From positions 1 to 64,000 of the forward strand of contig JAPYMA010000806.1 in assembly GCA_035041965.1 (NCBI GenBank): a DNA stretch of 64,000 nucleotides. The letters run 5' to 3'. Every line of letters begins with the position of its first letter. Within the stretch, counting starts at the first letter, position 1. Of the stretch, positions 1 through 10,607 are shown piece by piece. This DNA is from Anisakis pegreffii (lineage: Eukaryota; Nematoda; Chromadorea; Rhabditida; Anisakidae). The position numbers and the translations under genes are program-made. Below the pieces are notes generated by a model that was not told the origin of the DNA, did no database searches, and saw only the letters and a list, made by a program, of their open reading frames with translations.

Positions 1-985
1 GAGAAACGTGAAAAGACGGTTAGCTCAAAGATCGCAATCTGCCTGTTAATAATATGGACATGTTGATTGCTTTACAGTGATCAATTAGTGTGAGTAAGCG
101 CGACTGCGCTACTGAGTTGAGACTATATCCAGAAAATGGCTATGTCTGCCCGGGATAACAAAATCGCTCGACAATATATATATATTTCTGAATGACGAGA
201 TCCGGCTGGATCGAATAATGCAAATGAATTCACATGTTACTGGGCTAACTTGAGAATAAACTTAGCTCGAAAACCTCAATTTAGCCCGGAAATGATTTTT
301 TACTGATAGTTTTTGATTTGAGAGAATCTGTTGAATTGGTAAATGTTTGGCCGACTATCGGTGTCAGACTGTTCATATGTTCTAACTTACTGCATGCCGC
401 TAATGTATTTGATCAACTTCCGTAGTTACCATTGTTTCGTGATGAGCGTTGATCAACAGTGATGAATGCACCATCATTTATTTTTGATGAGGAGTGATCA
501 ATACACCATCGTTTATTTGCGTGCGTTGATCAGTCAGCATTATTAACGTTGTGGTATGAACCATGCGGTTTAATATTGTGCTGTGAATACGACTGCGATG
601 TGGTCAACTTTTGCTAGTGTTTGATGTGTTTTTGGCATTGATTTTATTGAGTTATGTGCTGTTTACGATGATATTCGGTTTACCTTTTGCTTCAACTTAT
701 CGACTAGTGACACCAATAGGCTGCCAGGATTGAATAATATCGTAAATTGATAACCGATCGCGGCATATCGCTGGCTGATAATCTATGGTCTATGATTCTC
801 TTTCTAGGACATAGGACGTGTGATGGATCACGGCCGATGACATCGAGCGAATGATGCTGTGGGATTACGCGATCTGAATAGGGTGAGTATTTATGATTCG
901 ATTTGTGCTGAATTGATAAATACAGTATCGTGATGTTTTTCAATTTGACTTGTTGATATAATCATTGTATTGGTGCTTTTTTCAG
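1..985. other. Left-edge region, no gene recognised
   Basis: No convincing gene is seen. A short (TA)n run lies near 175-187. Around 440-535 there is an imperfect short duplication of a motif containing gatcaa and caccatc(a/g)tttatt. A good-looking donor (gtgagt) near 886 follows a short open stretch, which could be an exon leading to the candidate exon at 986, but I could not find its start. Confidence 0.4.
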
Positions 986-1186
986 AATGATATTCGAAGT
1001 GCGGTCAGATGTTCTGCATCCCGTCGAGAGGGCAAACGTCGGACCTACATGAAGGTATTTGCGACAAAAGATCATAATCTTACAAAACAACATCGCGATC
1101 TTATATCCGACATGACAACACGACGCAGGGTGCGTCAACGCACCTCAGGCCAGTTTTCCAACATTTTGAACTTTAGCATCATTTAG
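986..1186 (+). CDS. Candidate terminal exon, unknown protein
   Basis: An open frame follows a strong acceptor (ttttttcag ending at 985) and runs 66 codons to a TAG at 1184-1186. The predicted peptide is rich in Arg, Lys and Thr (RREGKRRTYMKVF near its start, TTRRRVRQRTSG near its end), unlike the Phe/Ile/Asn-rich chance frames of this region. A possible upstream exon ending at a gtgagt donor near 886 would join in phase 0. I do not recognise the family. It could be the 3' end of a plus-strand gene lying mostly outside the window, or a chance open frame. Confidence 0.3.
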   Translation, partial: NDIRSAVRCSASRREGKRRTYMKVFATKDHNLTKQHRDLISDMTTRRRVRQRTSGQFSNILNFSII

Positions 1187-4100
1187 AATATTTCATTTTT
1201 TCTAGTATCTTAGGATCGTAATAAATGAGCGTCAGTTGACTGAGCATCACATGTTTTTCCTGTTATTTGGTTGATATATATGGCAAAAGAAAACAAAATT
1301 AAAGTTGAACCGTAGTGAGTGACCACTTTTTTACTTTTTTCATTTTATTTTCATCAATTTGGTTACAAATATTGATGTATTTGTAAATGCTGATCGTTGT
1401 TCACTTGTGCATTTGTAAATTTATTATTTGTACATATATTCTCAAGTTCAGTTGTATAACATGAACATGCATCAATGATTTTTATGTTGAATATGTGATA
1501 TTTCATGTGATCTCCTGAGCCCCTGGGATAAACTACCTGTTTGTGGTTGAGTTTGATGTTTTAAAATCGTTAAGTTTTATGTTCAGAGTCAGTTGAGAAA
1601 CACCTCAGTGACGTTCCAAGCATTCAGTCGGAAAATGTTCTCTCAAAATTACCTCAGTTCGGGTGGTTTTAACTCAGTTAGGCCTGTTTAGGTTTTATGC
1701 ACGTAGCTTGAAGAAGGGTCCGAACTTCATGCGCATGCTTCACTGCAGATACCTAGATCAGACTCAGCATGATGCATAAGCTCTTGGAAGTGGTAAATTT
1801 TTGGAGGCATAGGTACTGTCTGAAAACAGTTGTTCCAATCGTGGGAGGGAGTGCACCTAGTGATGATGATAATTACACTGGCACATTAAAAAACATTCCT
1901 ACAAAAATTGAGTTTCAATAGTGTAGGGTATGAAGAGCCTTATGGTGGTAGCGGTAGGTCTGGAAAGTTCGCCTGGACCACTCACCCGAAGAGTCGAGTC
2001 GCTAGGTGGTGGCTCGAAGAACAGCTTCATTGTAGTGCTGTTTAATGACAGCTGAATTGAGTCGATGGCGATATCATGTGTGCAGCCGATGGTCATTATT
2101 AAAAAGCATATTTTGGTTGCATGGGTGATCCCAACCCGTCGAGCTGCCAATAAGAGGGGCTAGGTTTAGGTAACTGCGACAGGCGTTCCCCGCCTACCGG
2201 CAGTCTCAGCGAATCGGGGAGAAATACTTCAAAATATGTTGATGATGCTTACTCGGTTATCGTCATCATTCATCTTCGAAATAAAATACGGGCGTTCCCG
2301 GCCCGGGAAAGGCGCCGATTTGACCGGGGATAGGGAATTGCGCGTAAGTTGGCCAGAGTTGTGCCTTCGGGCATTTGCTCAGGTAACGAGGGTTCCCGGA
2401 CTCACTGTGCGCACTTTCTCTTAACAGGGGGGAATTATGATCGGGCTGACCATTGGCTTGCACATATGAAATCGCTTCACTCAGTTCAATGTTACTAAAT
2501 GCATTATAAGAAGAAATCTCTCAGGTGTTTGTGGTTACTCGCCGAAGCTTATCTATTTGCTTCTATCATAATGCATTCATACAACATTGCTGATGCTATC
2601 CTTGTTTCCCCTGCCAGTTTGATTATCATCTCTTGCTAGTGCCACTGAAATAACCTAGAAGATGGGGTTTGAATACTACCAAAATGATGAATCAGTACAT
2701 TTGCTTTCAACAATTCATCACATTTGAGAGCTTTCACACATGCTGATGCTGAGCTAGGTAGCTGTGGTTTAGCTGCTGCGTCGGGTTTGGACTTCTCTTT
2801 AGGTTGCTGGCGTGAAGTCTTCTCAGGCTCAAGACTGACTGAGTCATAACTTATCGAGGAAAGGTGGCTTGGCGAAACATTTCGAAAAAAAGCTCTTGAA
2901 AGTTTAGCAATTACCAATATAATTATCACCTGTCAATGATTATCATCTCTTTCTATTGCCACTGAAATTACCTCGATTTCGTGCAAATATTTAGATTCAA
3001 TTCGAGAGTTACTTCGAACATCTCGTGCAAATATTCAGATTGAAACTATGAATAATAGATTTTTCCACTTATAAAATTAGAAACTAACCGGGGTAGTCCC
3101 TAAAAATCCCTGTGTCAAAGCTGATGGCTATTGTATGGAGAGGAAAACCAATCTGTCATATTTTGATGATGTTTTGTTTGGAGTGATGCTTCTTTTTTGT
3201 TGTTCACTGTTGTATTTTTCACATCGTTGAATAAAAGTTTTGTAACTCGTGTTCTATGACCTGCTCACCTAAATTTCTGGTCACCTTTGAAAAACCCGAA
3301 TTATGGTGGCAGGTCATCTTTTTATGGTGATCATGTATGATTGTTGAGAGGTCAACGGAGGGCAGATCTTTCGCAACAGGTAAGACCAGGTTTCATTTTG
3401 ATTCTGATTATTCTGTTGATTGTTATGATACTTCGTTGTCAATGATATGCTGTTGGACTGTGGATATATACTACTGGAATGTGGATCTTCGAATTCTTGA
3501 CTGTGGTACTGAAGCGTGAATGCGGTAACATCTCTTACATGTAACGTGACTGGGACTGTGAACTTTTGGAATCTGTGACCATGACTGTAGCTTTTTTTAG
3601 AGCATATGCGCGATAAGTGTTTTAGCTTGATAGGAAAGATCGCTAAGTCGCTGTGTGCGCAAAAGATGATTCTGGAGTGTAATGGGTAGATTTCATGCCT
3701 GTGTAGCTTTTGTCGCATGCTGTGGTTGGCAGGTAGAGTTGCTATTATGGCAAAACTGTTCGAATTGTGGGATTGAGGGGATTTGTGAATGGTTCACGAA
3801 GTTGATGCTGTGGAGCATGATTATTACTATTAGTCAGCTGTTTTGGAATCATGAGTCAGGCTTCGCATACACATGGTGTTAATTTTCTGCTGTTCATTAT
3901 TTGAAAAACTCCGAATCGTGGACTCTAACGTGTTCGTTATCTTTCTTGTTAGGACATTTAATCCTTATAAGATGGGAAAGCAATATAACGAATAGTCATT
4001 TATAGTATGACGTTTAATGCAAGTGAAGGTAAATCCTACGATGAGATCAGAAGGCTTGAATGACCATCAGTGTTTGATAGTTAGGGGTATGCACAGAAAA

Positions 4101-4740
4101 AGCTGCCTATGACTTCTGCTCCATTTTTTCCTTTGTGTAGAGTATTTCATCTAAAAAACCTCGGTTTCCCTTCGGATGCCGTGGGCGAGATTTCGTATCA
4201 AAATCTTGCACAGTATATGGTTTGCTGATTTGAAAATTGCAAGGAAATGTGCGATTACTCTTGCAAGTTCTGTAATAAATCGGTTGGTTTCAGTGGTGTT
4301 TAGAAGAAGGTTGTTTTCTTAGGGATAAATTGATTAAGTTTGAGGTTGATCAGAATTACTGCATATTTATTATTACAAGGTGATACTAGTGGTGGACAGT
4401 TTGATGCAACGATTTCATTCGCTGATTGCTATTCGGCGTCTCGTAGAAATTCACATCATTAGTATTATCATTGTTGCTGGCTACTAAAAGTGGATGGGGC
4501 CAAAATGACGAGAAATTTATGAATGCACGTGCCTAGTCCATATCGTCTTTCTTTAGCTTGTAAGCACGACAAAGCTTGCAAGTTGTGATCTAACACTTAC
4601 AAATAAGATTAAATTAAATAGTAAATTAGCATGGATCATTCCTCGTCACTTAAACAGATAAATGTGTGTGATCGTTTCTGATTTTTCAACTGTTCGTGTC
4701 TTTACTAGATTCGTAACGTTCTCGTTAAGTGCGGGCGTGA
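1187..4740. other. Non-coding region, no gene recognised
   Basis: No gene is seen. A GC-rich patch lies at about 2280-2430 inside otherwise AT-rich DNA. An imperfect 36-base direct repeat occurs at 2621-2656 and 2938-2973. The longest open frame, 3314-3718 on the minus strand, has low-complexity composition and no splice or homology support. Confidence 0.5.
2621..2973. repeat. Pair of imperfect direct repeats about 317 bp apart
   Basis: The segments at 2621-2656 and 2938-2973 both read gattatcatctctt or a close variant, followed by gccactgaaat and acct, with a few mismatches. They enclose about 280 bases without recognised content. They may be flanks or remnants of a small transposable element. 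No terminal inverted repeat was seen. Confidence 0.45.
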
Positions 4741-5290
4741 CTAGTTATCGTAGTTAAGAAGGCTCGGAGGTACTACTAACAAACAATTTAGCGTCATCAG
4801 CATATAGAAACATTGACTTCGTACGTATTCTGGTAGATCATTTATATGCAATAGGAAAAGTATCGGCCCTAACACTGAGACTTGAGGAACAGCAGATGTC
4901 ACTGCTGATTCTCTGGACAGACAGTTTTCAAAAGCAACACATTGTGTGCGACCTATGAGAAAATTTGTAATCCATTTCAGCAAATTTCCACCGATATTAT
5001 ATTGTGATAATTTATGAATAAGTTTTGCATGGGAGACCTTATCGAACGCCTTTGCGAAATCGAGATACAACACATCCGTGCAGAGGTTTGAATTTATACA
5101 ATGGAACCAAGATGATAGCGTTGAAAGCAATCGGGAACAAGTTGATCTTTTGGAGTTGAACCCAAACTGGGATTCTGAGATGAGTGAATGCTGTTTAGCA
5201 TGGAAAAGTATTTTTGTCCTAATGACTGATTCCATGATTTTGCACACATCACTTGTAAGAGATATTTGTAACGATTAGTCGGGTTTCCAA
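4741..5290 (-). mobile_element. LINE reverse-transcriptase fragment, palm region (3' piece)
   Basis: On the minus strand this piece encodes the middle of a non-LTR retrotransposon reverse transcriptase. Visible family motifs are ISLTSDVCKIMES, SQFGFNSKRST, VLYLDFAKAFDKVSHAKL and VLGPILFLLHINDLP, in the usual order. The catalytic box YADD is still encoded at 4793-4804, but in a different frame from the preceding motifs. The copy has therefore suffered an indel and is dead, and it stops soon after. CR1/Jockey-like elements match this motif set, but clade assignment needs a search. The other piece lies at about 6040-6330, across an insertion. Confidence 0.88.
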
Positions 5291-6039
5291 CTAATGTTTA
5301 TTCGCTTAATCACCTCAAACTTGGGTAATTAAACCACGGATTAATACAAGCACGTCAATTATTTGAGAATATCAATCGCTCAAGATATTCGTAGCTTATG
5401 TGCTCATTTAAATAATAATGATATGACAATAATGTTATTAAAGAATAATCGTTTACGATATAATCAGATATAATAATACGAACTAATCAATTAGTATGAT
5501 CAAATAATAAGCATCGAATAATAATAATTATTATAACAATGATAATAATAATATTCATAATATCGATCAAATAAAAAGAACTGTGATTATGTTAATGATA
5601 TTGGAAATAATAAGAAATTAATTCAAAGTTATCGCACACTGAAAAAGATAATACGATCACAAATGAAGATTTCGCTCCAACTTCATCCTTTTATACCTCT
5701 GGATGATAGGCATGGTGGTTTCTGATTTCCAACATTTAGTTTTGATTTCCAACAATTGTTTTTGATTTTCAATAATTGTTTATTTTATTGTGATATTTGA
5801 TAGCTATATTTTGTGTGAAAATATAACTTTAGCCTCTGTTGCGATCCTTGAAAATTGAGGTTGTTTATGTTCGTTGTTCCTTGGTGTTGATTCTGGGTTT
5901 GAAGTGATCTCTGGTTAAGAGTGCGTTGCGATTCATATTTCATGTGAAGATATAACTTTACAAAATCGGCATAATGTTTGGTAGCTGATCGTCGTTGATT
6001 TACGGCGATCAATTAGATATCTCTTTCATTTACAATCGC
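5291..6039. other. AT-rich insertion splitting the LINE fragment
   Basis: About 750 bases, very AT-rich, with runs of aat and ata near 5400-5600, separate the two LINE pieces. The bases at about 5262-5290 and about 6052-6080 are both recognisable versions of the same LINE segment (around the NPTNYRPI motif). The join therefore carries a short duplication rather than a clean break. No coding region or terminal inverted repeat is evident. Confidence 0.5.
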
Positions 6040-6330
6040 GATAATCGCGACAATATTGGCCGATAATTTGTTGGGTTTTCTTGTCCTCCTTTTTATGCAT
6101 TGGAACAATAATAGCTTTCTCCCATACAGATGGTATTTCGCCAGATAAAATCGAAGCTTTATAAATTAAAGACAATGGATATGCAATAGCAGTGGCAACG
6201 TTTCTTAGGAAGAGAGCGGGAAGACTGTCTGGGGTCCGAGAAGGTTTGCTGGGTAAGTGAGATAGATACTTTTCAACAACGAAAGGGTTATTGTATGTGT
6301 TGTAGATTCCACAGTTGCATTAGACTTTAT
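6040..6330 (-). mobile_element. LINE reverse-transcriptase fragment, fingers region (5' piece)
   Basis: Read on the minus strand, this piece carries the N-terminal fingers part of a non-LTR reverse transcriptase: PDSLPALFLRNVATAIAYP, LSLIYKASILSGEIPSVWEK, then IIVPMHKKEDKK. These are the segments that normally come just before the part found at 4741-5290. Orientation and order agree, so both pieces probably derive from one copy later split by an insertion. It ends toward 6330 without a recognisable endonuclease domain. Confidence 0.82.
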
Positions 6331-7376
6331 TAAAACCAACTAATAGACGATACAATGAAAGTTTACACGGAATGAATTCTACTACAAAACGCTCTGCTTA
6401 TATACAGTTGCTGCTTATATACCGATCAAACATAAAGATCAATTACAACGAATATCACAATTCATGTCACCCATTGATATTTGATGACATTGATCATATC
6501 ACAACAGTATGAATATGTCACCTGTATTCTCCAGGAGAATGATAACAAAGTGATATTTTCCCAGTTTTTTTTACGTCGTGAGGTGAGGTGACTCTCTTCG
6601 CACTGGAATTCATCCGTACTGATTTGAATAACTTCGAATGTCATCCTTCAACTCATTAATTATTCAAACAATCGTCTGCGTTCTCGCAGCAATCGACAAA
6701 ACGAGTTCTCGTTTCTTGATGGCGTTACGGTCTCTTATTTATCATCTTGTTTTATTTATTGTTTCATTTCAATACGTGTTCATTGATTATAGGTGAAATG
6801 CTGCATTCCCGTTCGTCAATATTTATGTTTGTTGTATCAACGCTAAACTGAATCATATTTTTAGTTCAGTTTCCTTGGTCTTTTTTCTCATTGGTTATCA
6901 TATTCAGTAAAGTGATCGGTGCTGATGTATAGCAGAGAAATTTTATTAATTACTAATGAAAACGATCAATTGGTGCCAGATGATCACTTAACAAGTCTCT
7001 GACAAATACCCGAAGTATCTGCGACGGCCAGTTCTTCATTTTTGAATTCGCTGTTATTGAGTTTATCAAAAAAGTTTATCTGCAACACATTGTTTCTGCT
7101 GGTAGCAGTACTGTTCCACTAGACGTACACTCAGCTATTATTTGAAGGATGAGTGGATAGTCGAGCTGACCTCTGTTGACTGTAACATTTAATTCCTACT
7201 GCTTGAACTTGTTTTTAACTCGATTTACCAAGATAAACACCTCTTTAGAGTGAATCCCGCGTACAATATGAATGAAGCGAAAAACGGTTTGGTATGACCG
7301 TGATGAAATTTCAAAAACTAAGCGAATAACGTGAATTGCATTTGAGGGTAATGTGCGTGCAGAGGACATGTAGCGA
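6331..7376. other. Spacer upstream of the four-span membrane gene
   Basis: I see no gene, repeat or RNA here. The last few hundred bases should contain the promoter of the gene starting at 7377, but no recognisable element stands out. Confidence 0.45.
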
Positions 7377-9280
7377 ATGGTTGATGTGATTGATGAGAGC
7401 AGTTCAAATGATCGAGATGAAGTGAAATGCGTTCAATTGAAACATTGCTGTTGCACTGTCGATTACAATTATTGTCAGGAGAAAAGCGATTTTGATTTCG
7501 AGGTTAGCTTGATGTGTGGAACCTCATTTGCGATTTATTCGCTTCATTGTGCAATGAAGCATCCAACAACTATCTGTATGGTCTGATCACTTCAATTCGA
7601 AGTAGTTTCGTTAGAAATAACGATGATCATATAATTACTTATCATTAATTTGTTTATCAGTGCACGTTTCTAATATGATTTGATGATGAACTTTTCGTTT
7701 GGATTTCCACTCAGTTATTATTATTGTGTGATATCAACTGATTCGAGTTTCATAATGAGTCTTCGATTTAGCGAAAGAGATTCCGTCACAGAGCATGTTT
7801 TGGTCGCATTCACGTGCAAAAGCTGTCGTCATATTTGATAGTGATCAAATCGATGTTGATCATCATTCTGCTGATCACAGCGATTGCCCAGAATTCGGAA
7901 ACGTTCCTGATTTCAGGTGATTCTTCATCGCATCGAATCGCCGCACTTAAAGAAACGAAATGTAGCAAGATTGAGAAGTTGCGATGAATAGCGTTCATCA
8001 AGAAATCTCTCATTTTGTTACCTCATTTAATCTGATCTATCTGAAGTAAGCCTGAATCCACCTCAGTTCGAGTGCTTTGTGCCTGTTGCTTATGCTACGA
8101 TTGAAAACTCGCAACATTAACCTAAAGTTTAGGATCGGCCATAAATCCTCGACAATCCATCAATTTTTACCGGTATCCACCAAATTTACAGCTCCTGTCA
8201 AAATTGTCGTTGCTTAACGAACGCAGTACTGTATTGACCTTAACGATTATCTTATCAAGTGTAATATTATGCATGATTCTGAGTCAAATTTAGACGGAAT
8301 GAAATCAAATTGCATCGAATTTTTAGAAGCTTTAAAATGAAGTGATATATTTTGCTTCCAAAAAGGGTTACTTAAGGTTCCATTGCGTTAAACTCGACAG
8401 TTTTACATAACCTTTTGTTCAGTGTGCTCAGTTGGCTTGTTCCTGATGGTAGCAACTTATACGATGTTTATGATGGGTGTTTGGTATCAACGGTTAAATT
8501 ATTTGGTGCCATATTGGTGTGTCGCTCATCTAATAATTCTCGTACTAGTCGTTCAAGTATTCATCGACCTTCTAATGATCGCTGCTACAAGGCACACCGC
8601 TGATAACTATCAGACATTCTGCATTTGTGCAAAGGTTTTTTCTTTTAGAAATTGAAACTTTACAAAAGTCACACCAGTTTTTTCCATTTTTCTTGCGGAA
8701 AACAAACGATTATTTGAGAGAATGGAAAATAAAAATCGAAACAAAGCCTTTTCAAAATCCGATAAATACCTCCTCACATCATTTTCCTTATTTTTGTTGA
8801 TTTCATCAGCTGATGAAATTGCTCATACTGCTCACACTCGCAATAAATCTCTCATGCTGCTCATACTCGCACATAAAATCCTTCTATAGCGACCAATAAG
8901 CACTCATTTATTCCCACAATAAAAAATGAAGAAAAACGATTCTTTCGAAGTGGTGGGTATCTTTCAACTTCAAACGTTATTCAGTGCATTTGCAACGAAT
9001 GTTACAGATCTTTTGGATTGCATTCGAACTGTATACAGTGAGGATTGTCTGGGACGTATACGAATATGTTTGCGATTTGCTAGCCGAAGAGGAATTCAAA
9101 GAATCGACACGACTGAACGATACAACCGATGACGATACTGATCACAACAATTATCACCGTTCGAAAAGTGCCACTCAGTTACCAACAAATCATTCATCTA
9201 ATTCGGTACTGGCAAACGAAAGTGACACTTTAAGGCGATCGTATTCCCTCTCATATATGTATAAACACACTTTTATTTGA
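7377..9280 (+). CDS. Four-span membrane protein, LAPTM-like
   Basis: I place four exons: 7377-7502, 7772-7916, 8423-8634 and 9008-9280. Phases agree throughout and give 251 residues, close to the size of LAPTM lysosomal four-span proteins. Exon 1 is a hydrophilic cytosolic N-terminus with a CCC cluster. Exon 2 has a basic stretch and CFGRIHVQKLSSYLIV leading into span 1. Exon 3 holds span 2 and a long span 3 (YLVPYWCVAHLIILVLVVQV). Exon 4 has span 4 (FWIAFELYTVRIVWDVYEYV) and an acidic, Ser/Asn-rich cytosolic tail. The cysteine-rich lead-in followed by four spans matches nematode relatives of LAPTM4, which act in endosomal and lysosomal membranes. That function is inferred, and no PPxY motif is seen in the tail. 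An alternative exon-3 acceptor at 8430-8431 would remove three residues. Confidence 0.72.
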
Positions 9281-10607
9281 TGAAGTCTAAATGCTCTTAT
9301 GAGATCAGCTATTCAAAAAACTGATTATTTATCGGCCTTTTTGTTCAATCAAATTCAACGAGATTTTCCGAAGACAAAGTTGTGCTTCATTAATTCAATG
9401 TATTTTGTTCAAATATCACTGTTATTACAATATGATGGAATTATTTTATTACGAATATGGAATAGAATCTTCGTCAACAATAACAATAACAACAACAACA
9501 ACTAACAAGATCAAAAACTGTTGATTATGATTTGAAAAGAACCATTTTCTAATGAATACATAAACAAATGAATGGATACACCCCAATATACAGCCATGCA
9601 TTTTCAATTACTCTGTTCATATTGAGCACTTCCATATCGCTCAAAGTAATGAAGTAATAACAATTCAAACATCTTTCCTTTTGAAGCGATCCAATACCGA
9701 CTTCGGTGCATTATCGTCCTCGTGTTTCGTTTCTTTCGTGCCAAATAATTTCGCCTCAGCTTCTTTCCTTTCTTCATTAATCGCGAATCGCATCTCAGAC
9801 TGCACTCCTTGTTTGCGTTGTTCCTTGAGCAAATTCAAATGATATCAATTTTTCGAACGGTAATGATCAATCTGTCAGTCAATCAGTTATTTATTAATAA
9901 ATAAAATCCTGATCTGGATGATTTTATGGATGACGGTGAGCGGTTGTTTTGTCGATCGTTCTGTGCGATCGGCAAAATGTTCGTCATTGTTGCGATGGCT
10001 TAACGGATTGTTGTTGGTATTCGGCTGGATTTAACTATGCAAATTATCTATGGCGCTCGTTATTGGTTGGTTGTGGCGTGCTTGATATGCCGATTGCTAT
10101 GCATCTACTCGGTTACATTAATCGTTTATTACTGATAACGAAAGATTACTGATTCACTACTGATGGCTGTTCCAAACAACTACTCTGAACGATCGTTGGA
10201 CAAGTGTTCAATCGATCAATCGGAATGTATTTTCGGGCTCTTTCTGAGTCCCTCTCCCTAGAAATAAATGGGCATATGGGAGAGTAGCCCAAAACCTCTG
10301 TACTTGCCAAATCAATAATTCAAGTTCGGATTTCATGAAGACAGATGATTCCAAACGCTATTATTGTTAGCTGCGCGGAAAGAAGAATGCCAAGGAAGGA
10401 AGACTGTGATATTAGTGATATTGGTAATAACAGAGAGGCATAAACTCGTAATGAGTTGGATTTGCTGATTAAATAAATCCTGATCAATCAGTTGCCAGAG
10501 GGAAATTTCGAACTTTCCATCATTTTCAATGGACTCACTCTCAGACGATGAAAGGAATCAGAATTAGCCACATTTCTTGAATCTGGAAATAATGGCAAAC
10601 AATTAGA
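9281..10607. other. Intergenic spacer between convergent genes
   Basis: This stretch separates the four-span gene (+) from WDR46 (-), so it holds both 3' ends. A polyadenylation-like aataaataaa lies near 9895. A short aac/aat simple repeat is at 9475-9503. No convincing coding sequence was found. Confidence 0.5.
9475..9503. repeat. Short (AAC/AAT)n simple repeat
   Basis: A run of aacaataac and aacaac units just downstream of the four-span gene. It inflates a chance asparagine-rich open frame there. Confidence 0.8.

Noticed and set aside
3314..3718. 134-codon minus-strand open frame
   Set aside because: Low-complexity His/Ser/Asn/Gln-rich peptide from a TG-rich region, with no splice signals, start context or family resemblance.
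9949..10152. 67-codon plus-strand open frame after the four-span gene
   Set aside because: Cys/Leu-rich but without splice signals in phase to the preceding gene, which already ends in a stop at 9280.
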